A DNA stretch of 38,302 nucleotides. It comes from CAZJJZ01 sp964546505 (lineage in GTDB: Bacteria > Patescibacteriota > Gracilibacteria > UBA1369). The DNA is taken from assembly GCA_964546505.1 (NCBI GenBank), contig CAZJJZ010000012.1, forward strand, positions 1 to 38,302, read 5' to 3'. Numbering within the stretch: the first letter of the stretch is position 1; every line of letters starts with the position of its first letter. Made by a program: the position numbers and the translations under genes. The notes below the pieces were generated by a model. The model was not told where the DNA came from. It searched no databases and was given only the letters and a program-made list of their open reading frames with translations. Positions 1 through 9,342 of the stretch are shown one piece after another.

Positions 1-345
1 TATTTTTTAAAGTACGAATTCAATGTAAACCTACGTTTATTTATCTTTCTTTATCCTAAAGCTTTTTACCATTTTACAATTTGCTTTTCAATAGTATTTT
101 CTATTTTTCTTTGTTTTTCTATATTTTGTTAAACTTTTATACACTTTTTGAACATGTTTTAAACAATTTTAAACATTATGTTCTTTAAGTTTAATCAAGT
201 TAATATTAAATTCTTTCATATTCTATTAAACTTTATTAAATTTTATTAAACATCTTAAATTAAGACAGCAAAAAATTACACATCAAAACTAAAGTTAATT
301 AATCTTTAGCGATAAGGTGTATTTATTAGCTAAATTTCATAAATA
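1..345. other. A+T-rich non-coding stretch downstream of uvrA
   Basis: No credible gene is visible. The stretch is almost entirely A and T, with TTTAAAC/ATTAAAC-like words recurring between about 125 and 255. A short inverted repeat, CTAAAG and CTTTAG at 289-309 with a 9-base spacer, lies just past the uvrA stop. On the minus strand it is followed by TTTT and later a six-T run, so it could be a weak uvrA terminator. The window begins here, so the region may be the edge of a contig or a larger intergenic region. I see no DnaA-box cluster that would make it an origin. Confidence 0.5.
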
Positions 346-3243
346 TCACTGCAATAACTTATCCAACCAGATAGCGGTATATGAATTTTTTACTTTGGCA
401 ACTTGCTCAGGAGTACCTTTAGCGATAATCATTCCCCCATTGTCACCACCATCCGGTCCTAAATCAACGATGTAATCAACAGATTTGATCACGTCCAGAT
501 TATGTTCAATGGTTAATACCGTATTACCTTTCTCTACCAACTTCTGCAAAACCTCCAACAACTTGCGTACGTCATCAAAGTGAAGTCCAGTGGTAGGCTC
601 ATCTAAAACATACAAAGTTTGGCCGGTAGATTTGCGAGAAAGCTCGGTGGCGAGTTTAATACGCTGAGCCTCACCTCCAGATAGAGTAGTGGCCGACTGA
701 CCCAATTTAATATAGGATAGACCCACTTGATGAAGAGTTTCCATTTTCACTTTAATATTGGGAATAGCATCAAAGAATTCCAAAGACTCCGCTACGGTCA
801 TTTCCAGCACATCAGCAATATTTTTTCCGCGATAAGTTACTTCCAGTGTTTCTGGATTATATCGCCTACCGTGACAACTTTCACATTGTACATAGATATC
901 CGGCAAAAAATGCATCTCAATTTTTTTGATACCATCGCCCTGACAGGATTCACAGCGACCACCTTTGACATTGAAACTGAATCGACCAGATTTATAACCA
1001 CGTAATTTAGCTTCGGGAGAATTCGCGAACAGATCTCTTATGTCAGTAAACACACCGGTATAGGTGGCTGGGTTGGAGCGTGGCGTCCTACCAATTGGTG
1101 ATTGATCGATATTAATTATTTTATCTAAATGCTCAATACCCTCAATAGCGTCATGACTACCACCTACCGTTTTGGAACCGTAAATTTCTTTGGAAACTTC
1201 TTTTACCAAAATATCGTTGATCAAAGTAGACTTACCTGAGCCAGAAACTCCAGTGACAGCAATAAATGTTCCTAGAGGAAACTCCACACTGACATTTTTC
1301 AAATTATGCTCTTTGGCTCCCAAAATACGCAAATATTGACCATTGCCCTTGCGCCGCTTTTGGGGAACAGCGATTTCCAATTGACCGGAGAGGTATTTAC
1401 CGGTGATGGAATTAGGATTCTTCATAATTTCCGCCGGAGTACCTGCCGCTACCAGTCTACCGCCCTCTTTACCCGCTCCTGGGCCGATATCTAAAATGTA
1501 ATCACTGGCCAGCATGGTATCCACATCATGTTCTACAACTATAACTGTATTTCCCAAATCACGAAGAGAATGCAAAGTTTTGATCAATTTGGCATTATCA
1601 TTTTGATGTAGACCGATAGACGGTTCATCCAGTACATAAATCACTCCGGATAACTTGGAACCAATTTGAGTGGCTAGACGGATACGCTGCGCTTCTCCGC
1701 CGGAAAGAGTATTGGCCGCGCGATCCAAAGTTAAATATGCCAGACCCACATCTTCCAAAAATTGAAGCCGATTTTGAATTTCCTGCAGAATTGGTTTGGA
1801 TATTTCCTGATGAGTTTTTCCCAATTTCAAATCCGCAAAAAACTTCCTTGCTTTGCTAACTGAAATTTGAGTAGTTTCGATAATGGATTTGCCTTCGATT
1901 TTAATGGCCAAGACTTCTGGTTTAAGGCGATTACCCTGGCAGACAGGACAAATCAAAATTCGCATGTATTTTTCGATCTTTTTGCGAATATAGTCGGAGT
2001 CGGTTTCGTGATAACGTCTTTCCAGATTGGGGATAACTCCCTCAAAACGCGTGTTCATTTCGCCACTAAAGCCTCGTTCCTCTTCATCAAAACTATTACT
2101 TTTATACTTTACTTTAAATTTTCTCTCGCCTGAGCCGTATAAAATGACCTGCATGTGCTCCTTGCTAATTTTTTTGATGGGAGTATGCATTGAAAAACCA
2201 TACACTTCAGCGACGGATTCTAAAATGCGATTATACCAGGTCAAATGTGAAGTAGTAGCAGACCAAGGCATGATTGCACCTTCAGCCAGTGTGAGGTTTT
2301 CATTGGGTATAATTAATTTGGGATCAATTTCCAGCTTAGTTCCCAAACCATGACAATGCTCACAGGCACCTTTGGGGCTGTTGAAAGAAAATAAACTGGG
2401 AGTTATTTCGGGAATGTTGAGACCACTTTCGGAGGCATATTGCTCGGAAAAGAGCATGGACTCTGCAGTATCGTGATCCACCAAAAGCATTCTACCTTCA
2501 CCATGTTTCAAGCAAAGTTCCACTGAGTCTGCCAAACGAGTACGGTCAGGATTGGGTATTTCGAACACACTGCCGTCTGACATGGTCTGGGTATTTTTGG
2601 CTAAATTTTTCACCACCAACCGGTCAACGACAATTTCGATATGATGTTTTTTCTTTTCATCCAGAGGTTGTACATCAATTACGCTCATCACTTCACCATC
2701 CACACGTACACGCACGAAGCCATCTTTCTTGATTTTTTCAAAGACTTTTTGATGCCCTCCTTTTTTTCCATCAATCAGTGGCGCGAGTAGTAAAATCTTT
2801 TTTCCTTCAGGCAAATTGGCAATAATTTCGACAATTTCACTGGCGGTTTGGCGACTTAAAGGCTTGCCCGTGACAGGATCATAAGGCACACCTACTTTGG
2901 CGAATAAAAGACGTAAATAGTCATAGATCTCTGTTACGGTACCTACTGTAGACCTTGGATTGCGGGGAGCGGTTTTTTGATCGATGGAAATGGCAGGCGA
3001 AAGACCATCAATAGACTCCACTTCCGGTTTTTCCATTAATTGCAGAAACTGACGGGCATAAGTGGACAGACTTTCCACATAGCGTCTTTGACCTTCAGCG
3101 TAGATGGTATCAAAAGCCAAAGAGGACTTGCCAGAGCCAGATAAGCCAGTCATGACGGTAAGTTTTTCGCGCGGGATTTCCACGTTGAGGTTTTTCAGAT
3201 TGTGGATTTTGGCACCTTTGACGATGATTTTATCTGATCCCAT
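346..3243 (-). CDS. uvrA: UvrA, excinuclease ABC subunit A
   Basis: UvrA is the damage-recognition ATPase of nucleotide excision repair; it acts as a dimer with UvrB in the cytoplasm. The 965-residue product has both ABC ATPase modules: a first Walker A (GLSGSGKS, residues 33-40), two LSGGEAQRI signature motifs, and a second Walker A (GVSGSGKST). The CxxC zinc-binding pairs are present (CEHC, CPVC, and CESC...CESC in the second module). The frame stays open 25 codons further upstream, but I chose the ATG at 3243. The protein then begins MGSDKIIVKGA, directly before the conserved KIHNLKN segment, and an extended -10 promoter lies inside the would-be extension. The length is normal for the family. 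A prsW-like gene lies 111 bases upstream on the same strand. No LexA-like palindrome was seen in front of it. Confidence 0.97.
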   Translation of the reverse strand: MGSDKIIVKGAKIHNLKNLNVEIPREKLTVMTGLSGSGKSSLAFDTIYAEGQRRYVESLSTYARQFLQLMEKPEVESIDGLSPAISIDQKTAPRNPRSTVGTVTEIYDYLRLLFAKVGVPYDPVTGKPLSRQTASEIVEIIANLPEGKKILLLAPLIDGKKGGHQKVFEKIKKDGFVRVRVDGEVMSVIDVQPLDEKKKHHIEIVVDRLVVKNLAKNTQTMSDGSVFEIPNPDRTRLADSVELCLKHGEGRMLLVDHDTAESMLFSEQYASESGLNIPEITPSLFSFNSPKGACEHCHGLGTKLEIDPKLIIPNENLTLAEGAIMPWSATTSHLTWYNRILESVAEVYGFSMHTPIKKISKEHMQVILYGSGERKFKVKYKSNSFDEEERGFSGEMNTRFEGVIPNLERRYHETDSDYIRKKIEKYMRILICPVCQGNRLKPEVLAIKIEGKSIIETTQISVSKARKFFADLKLGKTHQEISKPILQEIQNRLQFLEDVGLAYLTLDRAANTLSGGEAQRIRLATQIGSKLSGVIYVLDEPSIGLHQNDNAKLIKTLHSLRDLGNTVIVVEHDVDTMLASDYILDIGPGAGKEGGRLVAAGTPAEIMKNPNSITGKYLSGQLEIAVPQKRRKGNGQYLRILGAKEHNLKNVSVEFPLGTFIAVTGVSGSGKSTLINDILVKEVSKEIYGSKTVGGSHDAIEGIEHLDKIINIDQSPIGRTPRSNPATYTGVFTDIRDLFANSPEAKLRGYKSGRFSFNVKGGRCESCQGDGIKKIEMHFLPDIYVQCESCHGRRYNPETLEVTYRGKNIADVLEMTVAESLEFFDAIPNIKVKMETLHQVGLSYIKLGQSATTLSGGEAQRIKLATELSRKSTGQTLYVLDEPTTGLHFDDVRKLLEVLQKLVEKGNTVLTIEHNLDVIKSVDYIVDLGPDGGDNGGMIIAKGTPEQVAKVKNSYTAIWLDKLLQ

Positions 3244-3272
3244 AGCAAAAAATACATAATAAATTTCCTGCG

Positions 3273-3281
3273 AGTATAGCA
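3273..3281 (-). promoter_or_regulatory. Extended -10 promoter of uvrA
   Basis: On the minus strand the sequence TGC-TATACT forms an extended -10 element (TGn plus a 5/6 match to TATAAT), about 30 bases upstream of the chosen ATG at 3243. No good -35 was found, which is acceptable for an extended -10. It supports the shorter UvrA start. Confidence 0.45.
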
Positions 3282-3354
3282 AGTAGAGTAAGGATAACAC
3301 TAAACAAATCAAAAGCAAAAAAGTTTTTTCCAGAACAGTGAAGCAGTTCGGACA

Positions 3355-4179
3355 TCAGTTCTCCACAAAGTCGTAGTCCTTGTCGATTCTTTTATTGTCG
3401 AAGAAATAACTGAGTGTGATAAAACCAAAAGCCAAATATGGAACAATCAAAAATGTCCAATTCATCTCTAACATGATATTGAAGACAGCATGCAGAAATA
3501 CCGCAAGAAAAAGGCCTTTAGCGATATTCTCATGATGAAAGAGAATTTCTTTTTTGTAGCCGATGAGGCGGCTTACTGTCCTGAGTAGCGTCCATCGTTG
3601 ACGATTGTACTTTTCATGCATTAACGGCGTAGCGAATTGAGCCATTCCGTAAAAATAACCTAATATTCCAGAGAACATCAGATGAGCAAAAGTAGAGAAC
3701 AATGAGCGGAATACAAATGGCAGCAGGACACTTTCCACTCCCCTTACCTGCATAATGTTGGAAAAATAGATAATGTTTTCTACAAAGGCAAAGCCCAAAC
3801 CGGCAATGATAAAAAATTCGATTGAGTCTGTGACACTATTCATTTCTTTGCGATGTACCATTTTGACAGCGGCAAATTTGGCAACCTCTTCGATCACGCC
3901 AACCAACATGAAAGTCAATAAGACTTGAGCCGGAACCTCGACGATATTACCAAAACCAATGACATTGTCCGCAAAGGCATTGGTATACAGAAAAGCATTA
4001 ATCCAAGGGAAAAACTGCCAGAAATATTTGTAAATCAAAAGTGGCGCAACGGAAATCCCCCCCGCAACAAATAAACGAATCACATCATAACGTCTCTCCG
4101 GCTGCTTCTTGAGAAAAATATATCCCCAGAGCAGAGCCGGAATAGTAGCTAGTAGAGCAGCAATTGAGAGATTGATCAC
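3355..4179 (-). CDS. PrsW-family intramembrane metalloprotease
   Basis: A 274-residue polytopic membrane protein with about seven or eight hydrophobic segments. It carries the PrsW (peptidase M82) signatures in order: EEVAK (EExxK type), GFAFVENIIY (FxxxEN type), a histidine at the start of HLMFSGILGYFYG, and HAVFN near the C-terminus. These Glu and His residues are the proposed metal ligands. In Bacillus PrsW cleaves the anti-sigma factor RsiW. No sigma or anti-sigma pair is visible here, so the substrate is unknown. The start is a GTG at 4179 without a clear Shine-Dalgarno sequence, and a perfect TATAAT lies about 36 bases upstream. The gene is divergent from recF and upstream of uvrA. Confidence 0.85.
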   Translation of the reverse strand: MINLSIAALLATIPALLWGYIFLKKQPERRYDVIRLFVAGGISVAPLLIYKYFWQFFPWINAFLYTNAFADNVIGFGNIVEVPAQVLLTFMLVGVIEEVAKFAAVKMVHRKEMNSVTDSIEFFIIAGLGFAFVENIIYFSNIMQVRGVESVLLPFVFRSLFSTFAHLMFSGILGYFYGMAQFATPLMHEKYNRQRWTLLRTVSRLIGYKKEILFHHENIAKGLFLAVFLHAVFNIMLEMNWTFLIVPYLAFGFITLSYFFDNKRIDKDYDFVEN

Positions 4180-4214
4180 GGTTGTGCCGTTAGTGGATAA
4201 GTTGATTTCTAGAT

Positions 4215-4243
4215 ATTATAACACATTTTCTTAATATTTCTAA
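4215..4243 (-). promoter_or_regulatory. Promoter of the prsW-like gene (divergent from recF)
   Basis: On the minus strand a perfect TATAAT lies at 4215-4220, with a weak TTAGAA 17 bases upstream as -35. It is about 36 bases from the GTG start. In the same gap on the plus strand, TTGATT (4246-4251), a 17-base spacer and AATACT (4269-4274) could serve recF, but that match is weak. Confidence 0.45.
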
Positions 4244-4293
4244 ACTTGATTTTGCCATTAAAAATGGGAATACTCCTGTACTAAATCAATAAA

Positions 4294-5424
4294 ATGCTGA
4301 AAAGAATTGAAATTTCGGGTTTTAGAAACTATGAGCAAGCAAGTTTGGATTTACCTTACCCGGGTATTACCTGTTTGGTAGGTAATAATGGAGAGGGAAA
4401 AACCAATATTCTGGAAGCAATACAAATTTTAGCCTTGGGTAAATCCTTTAGGACAGGCGATAAAAGTGCATTGATTGGCTGGGGACAGGACTTTGCTCGG
4501 ATCAAAGGATGGCTAGCCGATGAGACGGAGCTGGAATATTTTATTTCCGTGGGAAGCTTCCCCAGTACCTTCAAGAAAAATGAGGCAAAAGTTGGTCTGA
4601 GAGACTTTATGGGGCAATTCAGAGTAATATTGTTTCATCCGGAAGATTTGAATTTGCTTTATCTGACACCTGATTTACGCAGAAGGTATTTGGATATTTG
4701 TGGGATTCAGATGGATGAATGGTATTTTGAAAAGCTGCGAAAATTTGACCAGATCCGCCGCCAACGGAATGCTCTACTGACCAGGCTGGTTGATAATCGA
4801 CAGGATTTGGGGAGTTTGGCGGTTTGGGAGGAGCAGTTGGCGGCGGTAGCAGCGGATGTTTCGGCTTGGCGAAGCTGGTTTTGTCAATTCCTCAATCAAA
4901 ACCTGATCAGCTATTATGAACAGATCAGCGGAAAAATTGAAAATATACGTGTAGTCTATAAGCACTCCTTGGGCCAAACTGACAGTCAGTTAGAAAAAAA
5001 AGTGTTTGAGGAGCAGTATTTAAGTAAACTGGCTAACAATTTGGAGCGCGATTTGTCTGCTGGATTTACCACAACCGGTCCGCATCGTGATGATTTGTTG
5101 TTTTACCTCAATGAGAAACCGATAGAAGAACATGCCTCGCGGGGAGAATTTAGAACTTTGCTATTGGCCATGAAATTAATTGAACTAGAATTCTACCAAC
5201 AAAAAGGCGAAGAATGTATTGTGTTACTAGATGATGTGTTTTCTGAATTGGACGAGGAAAGACAAAAAAAATTGTTGGCACGACTGATTTCTACACAGAC
5301 GATTATTACCACTACCCCAGACCATCTCTACGCACACAAAAGTTGGCTAGCGGACGTCAATGTCAAGGTGGTCAGTGTTCAGCGGGGAAATTTACTAACA
5401 CATTCTAATGAGTTTGACGTTTGA
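4294..5424 (+). CDS. recF: RecF, DNA replication/repair SMC-like ATPase
   Basis: RecF is an ABC/SMC-type ATPase that loads RecA at single-strand gaps with RecO and RecR. The 376-residue product starts MLKRIEISGFRNY, has the Walker A GNNGEGKT at residues 30-37, a central helical lobe, a signature-like region around the conserved GPHRDD, and a Walker B/D-loop segment LLDDVFSELDEERQ near residue 310. The length is normal. It is not next to dnaA, dnaN or gyrB here, so it has left the classical replication-origin cluster. A small coiled-coil gene follows after about 50 bases. Confidence 0.96.
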   Translation: MLKRIEISGFRNYEQASLDLPYPGITCLVGNNGEGKTNILEAIQILALGKSFRTGDKSALIGWGQDFARIKGWLADETELEYFISVGSFPSTFKKNEAKVGLRDFMGQFRVILFHPEDLNLLYLTPDLRRRYLDICGIQMDEWYFEKLRKFDQIRRQRNALLTRLVDNRQDLGSLAVWEEQLAAVAADVSAWRSWFCQFLNQNLISYYEQISGKIENIRVVYKHSLGQTDSQLEKKVFEEQYLSKLANNLERDLSAGFTTTGPHRDDLLFYLNEKPIEEHASRGEFRTLLLAMKLIELEFYQQKGEECIVLLDDVFSELDEERQKKLLARLISTQTIITTTPDHLYAHKSWLADVNVKVVSVQRGNLLTHSNEFDV

Positions 5425-5475
5425 CTATTTTCGAATATTGGGTATAAAATCGAAATCTGGATTTAAAGTTGCCAA

Positions 5476-5823
5476 ATGAACAAAACATTAACAGATGCAG
5501 TTACGGAGAAGGAGGAAATTACCAACCCGGCAGAGAGCCGATCAGGAAGAAAAAGAAGCCCACAGGAAATGGCAGAATATCAAGAATATCAACATTTATT
5601 AAGAACTCTTCTGCCCAGATTAGAACAAGAGCTGGAAAGATTAAAAATTGAATTAGAAGTGGTAAGGCCAAAGATTGGTAAGTGGGAGTTGCCAGTCGAA
5701 TTGGCTCGCATTTTTTCTTTTGAATACAATAGGAAGTTGACCAGCAAGCAATTTCTGGAGGCGGAGTTGCGCAATTATCAAGCTAGATGTTTAAGTCTCT
5801 ACAATCGACTGAAACACTTTTAG
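5476..5823 (+). CDS. Small charged coiled-coil protein, unknown
   Basis: A 115-residue hydrophilic protein that I do not recognise. A disordered, charged N-terminus of about 35 residues is followed by a predicted coiled coil (about 38-70, with LEQELERLKIELEVV) and a second helical part containing WELPVELARIF and a final NYQARCLSLYNRLK. It lies 51 bases downstream of recF on the same strand and could be cotranscribed. It is not the DUF721 protein that often follows recF. Its last four bases overlap the convergent lipoprotein gene. There are no cysteine pairs and no membrane segment. Coding status rests on the open frame, its position and sensible amino-acid composition. Confidence 0.7.
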   Translation: MNKTLTDAVTEKEEITNPAESRSGRKRSPQEMAEYQEYQHLLRTLLPRLEQELERLKIELEVVRPKIGKWELPVELARIFSFEYNRKLTSKQFLEAELRNYQARCLSLYNRLKHF

Positions 5824-6776
5824 TTCACTAATAGATATTCACTGATTGTAAAACTGATTTTCAGCACCGCTGCTGACTGTTCCACTTTGACATCTTTGGC
5901 CTTGCCCGAGTCTTGCAAGTCTTCCAAGGCAGTTTTGGCCAACTGAAGAGCAGATATCAATTTTCCATACTGTTCTTGATCGTCATCGCGTAACAACACA
6001 GTTAAATCAAAACGAATCTTCTGTTCACTGAGACGGACAATAGTCATTTTTTCCAGTGAATTGGCAGCGCTTAAATCAGCCATTTGCTGAAAATCAGCCG
6101 CGAATTGATTGAATTCGGGAGTTTTGAAATCGGGATGAATCTTTTCCAGATAGGACCAGAAAGCCGTAGTTAAATCTTTTGAAGGCTTGGTGGAAATAGC
6201 GCTAAATAGAGTTTGCGGAGTGTAGTAAAATGAATTTTCATTGCTGAATGAATTATCCGCGAATTGACCAGACAGTCTGGTGGAAGGATCGGCGTTTTTT
6301 TGAATTTGCAAGAGTAGAACATTACCCAACTGACTGATTTGGATATTGGGGCTGCTTAATAATTGTTTGAGAGACGGTAAAATGGCCTCCACTTGAGAGG
6401 GGGTCGCATATTGTAAAATCATTAGTGAATCATACCCTTGCCCTTGATCTTCTCGATTTAATTCCAGCTGGTAAAAATCACTCACTTGATTGAGTGACAT
6501 TAATTTAATTGCCGGTTCACCGAAAATCGCCTGCAAAGTTCTGGTGATGTCCAATCTAAAAACCGAATCATTAGCAAGAAAGACCAGTGAATTGGCGTTG
6601 GCACCAGGTATTTCCTCCGCCAATCGGGCGATGGCACTAAGCGAAAATTGATTGGGCTCAAGAGCTTGCCAGGATTTTTGGCAACTAGTAACCAATAATC
6701 CTGTCAACAAGAGCAATCCCATGATCAAGGTAGTGCGATTATGACGGACAAATCTTTTGAAATAGTATAGAAGCAT
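5820..6776 (-). CDS. Predicted lipoprotein, unknown function
   Basis: A 318-residue protein with a basic N-terminus, a hydrophobic segment and a lipobox (VTSC, Cys32), so it is predicted to be lipidated and anchored outside the membrane. The signal would be cut by the LspA encoded at 28036-28545. The mature part is a mixed alpha/beta globular sequence with no motif that I recognise; it loosely recalls DUF3352-type proteins, but I cannot support that. The gene stands alone on the minus strand, converges with the small gene downstream of recF, and diverges from thrS across about 113 bases. Confidence 0.8.
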   Translation of the reverse strand: MLLYYFKRFVRHNRTTLIMGLLLLTGLLVTSCQKSWQALEPNQFSLSAIARLAEEIPGANANSLVFLANDSVFRLDITRTLQAIFGEPAIKLMSLNQVSDFYQLELNREDQGQGYDSLMILQYATPSQVEAILPSLKQLLSSPNIQISQLGNVLLLQIQKNADPSTRLSGQFADNSFSNENSFYYTPQTLFSAISTKPSKDLTTAFWSYLEKIHPDFKTPEFNQFAADFQQMADLSAANSLEKMTIVRLSEQKIRFDLTVLLRDDDQEQYGKLISALQLAKTALEDLQDSGKAKDVKVEQSAAVLKISFTISEYLLVN

Positions 6777-6850
6777 TTTTATTGGTGTTTAACTATATTG
6801 TAAACGTTTTTGACTGGTATTTAAAGAAGTTTTTCGCTATATTTTGCGGG

Positions 6851-6867
6851 CATGGTTTTCAACCATG
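6851..6867 (+). promoter_or_regulatory. Perfect hairpin in the thrS leader
   Basis: CATGGTT and AACCATG form a perfect 7-bp stem with a 3-base loop, 22 bases upstream of the thrS ATG. No T-run follows, so it is not a terminator. It could be a control element for thrS translation or for the divergent promoter region. The leader is too short and lacks the conserved core for a T-box. Confidence 0.35.
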
Positions 6868-6889
6868 ATATTCATTAACCCAAAAGATC

Positions 6890-8714
6890 ATGTCGTCACA
6901 GGCAGAAATACAACATCGAGCATCCCTGTTAATTCAAGACAATCCGACGACGACGGAAGCAACTTTGGATAATATGCGCCACTCCTGTTCTCATGTCTTG
7001 GCTCAGGCGGTCATGCAAATGTTTCCTGACGCAAAATTAGGGATTGGACCCACCATCAAAGACGGTTTTTATTATGATGTCGATTTACCCAGAACTTTAA
7101 TTCCGGAGGATTTGGCTTTATTGGAGGATAAAATGAAGGAGATTGTGAAGGCCAGACAAACTATTCACAGAGTGGAAGAACCAATTGATAAAGCAATTCA
7201 ATTTTTGGAAGCCAGTGGTCAAAATTATAAAGCGGAAATGGCCAGGGATTTGAAATCCAATGGAGAAACTATCATATCTTTCTATGAAAATCGGGATAAA
7301 GAAGGAAAAATGGTTTTCTGGGATATGTGTGAAGGCGGACATGTTGGCAAAACCAATGAAATTGGAGCATTTAAATTGGTGAAAATCGCCGGCGCCTATT
7401 GGCGTGGAGACGAAAAAAGACCAATGTTGCAAAGAATTTACGGTTATTGTTTTGCCACCAAAGAAGAATTAAAGGCATATATCACTCTTCAGGAAGAAGC
7501 CAAAAAGCGTGATCATAAAGTACTGGGGCCGAAATTAAAACTATTTACCAGTTCACCTTTGGTTGGTTCAGGTTTGCCTTTATTGCAACCCAATGGGGCA
7601 ATTATCAGAAGAGAAATTGAAGAATATTTATGGGAATTACATAAAACAAAAGGTTATACCAGAGTGTGGACTCCACATATTGCCAAAGAAGATTTATATG
7701 TTCAATCAGGCCACGCGGCCAAATTTGGCGATGAATTGTTTAAAGTTAGTGGGAAAGAGGAAAACTTCATCTTGAAGCCGATGAATTGCCCACATCATAT
7801 GCAGATTTTTGCCGATAATCAGTTTTCTTACCGGGATTTACCGATCAGGTATTTTGAGCCGGCTACTGTTTATAGAGATGAAAAATCCGGGCAGCTGGGT
7901 GGTTTGACTAGGGTAAGAGCCATTACTCAGGATGATGGACATATTTTTTGCCGCATCAGCCAAATCAAAGAGGAAGTAACTACAGTCTGCAAGGTGATTG
8001 CCAAGTTTTACGCCACTATCGGGTTGGATAAGGATTATTGGGTTAGTTTGTCTGTAAGAGGAGAAGACCGATCCAATTACTTGGGTGAAGATAAAGTCTG
8101 GGAAGAAGCGGAAAAGGCTTTGGAAGAAGCGGCCAAGGCCAACAATTTGCCTTATAGAAGAGTGGAAGGTGAAGCCGCGTTTTACGGACCAAAATTGGAT
8201 TTCATGTTCAAGGATTGCCTGGGGCGAGAATGGCAATTGGCTACCATACAATGTGATTTCAATTTACCAATGAGATTTCAATTGGAATACACCAATGAAG
8301 CAGGCGAAAAGGAAAGGCCGGTGGTGATTCACAGAGCCATCTCGGGTTCTTTGGAAAGATTTATGGGCATTATGATTGAGCATTTTAATGGCGCATTTCC
8401 GGTTTGGCTGGCGCCCGTGCAGGTGAAATTATTGCCGGTCGCGGAAGTGCATTTGGATTTCGCCCAGAAATTAATGGAGGAAATGCAGGCAGCCGGAATT
8501 AGAGTGCAGGTAGATTTTAGCAGCGACAGTTTGGGCAAAAAGATCCGCAATGCGGAAATGATGAAGATTCCTTACATGCTGGTGATTGGTGATAAAGAAG
8601 CCGCGGGNNNNNNNNNNNNNNNNNNNNNNNNNNNNNNNNNNNNNNNNNNNNNNNNNNNNNNNNNNNNNNNNNNNNNNNNNNNNNNNNNNNNNNNNNNNNN
8701 NNNNNNGTCTTTAA
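6890..8714 (+). CDS. thrS: Threonyl-tRNA synthetase, TGS domain absent (3' end in a gap)
   Basis: Class II synthetase that charges tRNA-Thr. Only about 30 residues precede the HSCSH motif (His31/His35) of the editing-type second domain, so the usual N-terminal TGS domain of about 60 residues is missing. The editing domain (GPTIKDGFYYD), the catalytic core (MNCPHH with zinc ligand Cys300; motif 2 RYFEPATVYRDE; motif 3 VVIHRAISGSLERF) and the start of the anticodon-binding domain (LAPVQVKLLPV...MLVIGDKEAA) are all clear. The last 40-60 residues fall into the N-run at 8608-8706. The frame read through the gap gives an unconserved tail over a hairpin, so I place the end in the gap or at the first stop after it (TAA, 8712-8714). 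Confidence 0.93.
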
Positions 8715-8760
8715 AAAAGCAGCCCGGAAAGAGTTTTCAATTGATTACTCTTTTCCGGGC
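8713..8760 (-). terminator. Rho-independent terminator for the G+C-rich gene
   Basis: Arms at 8722-8733 (GCCCGGAAAGAG) and 8748-8760 (CTCTTTTCCGGGC) pair with a single bulged base and a 14-base loop. On the minus strand the stem is followed, two bases on, by six T (8713-8718), the classical layout. On the plus strand no T-run follows, so it serves the minus-strand gene rather than thrS. Confidence 0.7.
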
Positions 8761-8817
8761 AAAGTGTTGGGCCCTCAGCCGCGCCTTGACGGCGACTGAT
8801 AGCACGACGAAGTTGGG

Positions 8818-9291
8818 CTAGTTGATACCAGCCAGATTGGACACAGTACTCTGCTGCTCCAGCTGCAGGTAGTACAGCTGCTCCACCACGTTCAGACGCA
8901 GGGAATCACCGTACAGTTGCTGCTGCAGCCGATCTCGACACTCGCGGACTTTGCGGCGCGACTTGACCAAAACGCGGCCATCGGTGGCAGTTTGAGCCTG
9001 TGAGTGCAGCTCGCAGGCATGGAGAAATTCCACCATCAACAAAAGCAACACCGCAGCTGCCGGGAGTTTCTGGGGCAAATTCTTCAGCCCTTGATGAAAG
9101 GCCGTTTCCGTCCCCGTCTCCACCGCAAAGCTCCACACTTGCTGCAGAAGCTCATCATCGAGCTGCTGCTCCAGTGCGTGGCTAGCCTTGAGCAGATACA
9201 AGCGCAACAACTCCAGCTTGAAAGTCACAGAATCCGTGAGTTGCTCAATCCGAAATCCCCAACCGAAAGAATACTGCTGCTGAGAATGCAT
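8818..9291 (-). CDS. G+C-rich orphan helical protein, unknown
   Basis: A 157-residue protein I do not recognise, rich in Leu, Gln, Ala and Glu and apparently all helical. It has one strongly hydrophobic stretch (PAAAVLLLLMVEFLHAC, about residues 74-90) and a basic segment (KSRRKVRECRDRLQQQL). The frame extends to 9339, but the ATG at 9291 is preceded by the purine run AAGGGGGGG, five bases from the start. That is the most G-rich ribosome binding site in the window. The gene is clearly richer in G+C than its neighbours and uses many CTG, CAG and CGG/CGC codons. It has its own promoter and terminator, so it is an autonomous unit between thrS and the large minus-strand operon. Lateral acquisition is a reasonable inference; function is unknown. 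Confidence 0.7.
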   Translation of the reverse strand: MHSQQQYSFGWGFRIEQLTDSVTFKLELLRLYLLKASHALEQQLDDELLQQVWSFAVETGTETAFHQGLKNLPQKLPAAAVLLLLMVEFLHACELHSQAQTATDGRVLVKSRRKVRECRDRLQQQLYGDSLRLNVVEQLYYLQLEQQSTVSNLAGIN

Positions 9292-9342
9292 AGTCCCCCC
9301 CTTACTGGTACCAATTTTCAAACAGCAACTTCGAACCACTGC

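Noticed and set aside
3244..3318. A 25-residue hydrophobic N-terminal extension of UvrA
   Set aside because: UvrA is cytoplasmic, the extension is not conserved in the family, and an extended -10 promoter lies inside it.
4294..5424. UGA recoding (Gracilibacteria/Absconditabacteria code)
   Set aside because: recF and other genes end at UGA with normal family lengths, and no conserved gene needs UGA read as an amino acid.
6777..6889. T-box riboswitch in front of thrS
   Set aside because: The leader is only about 113 bases and shows no T-box core sequence or terminator; only a short hairpin is present.
8707..8821. C-terminal tail of ThrRS read through the N-run (SLKKQPGKSF...)
   Set aside because: It is not ThrRS-like, lies over the terminator hairpin of the opposite gene, and depends on an unreliable gap length.
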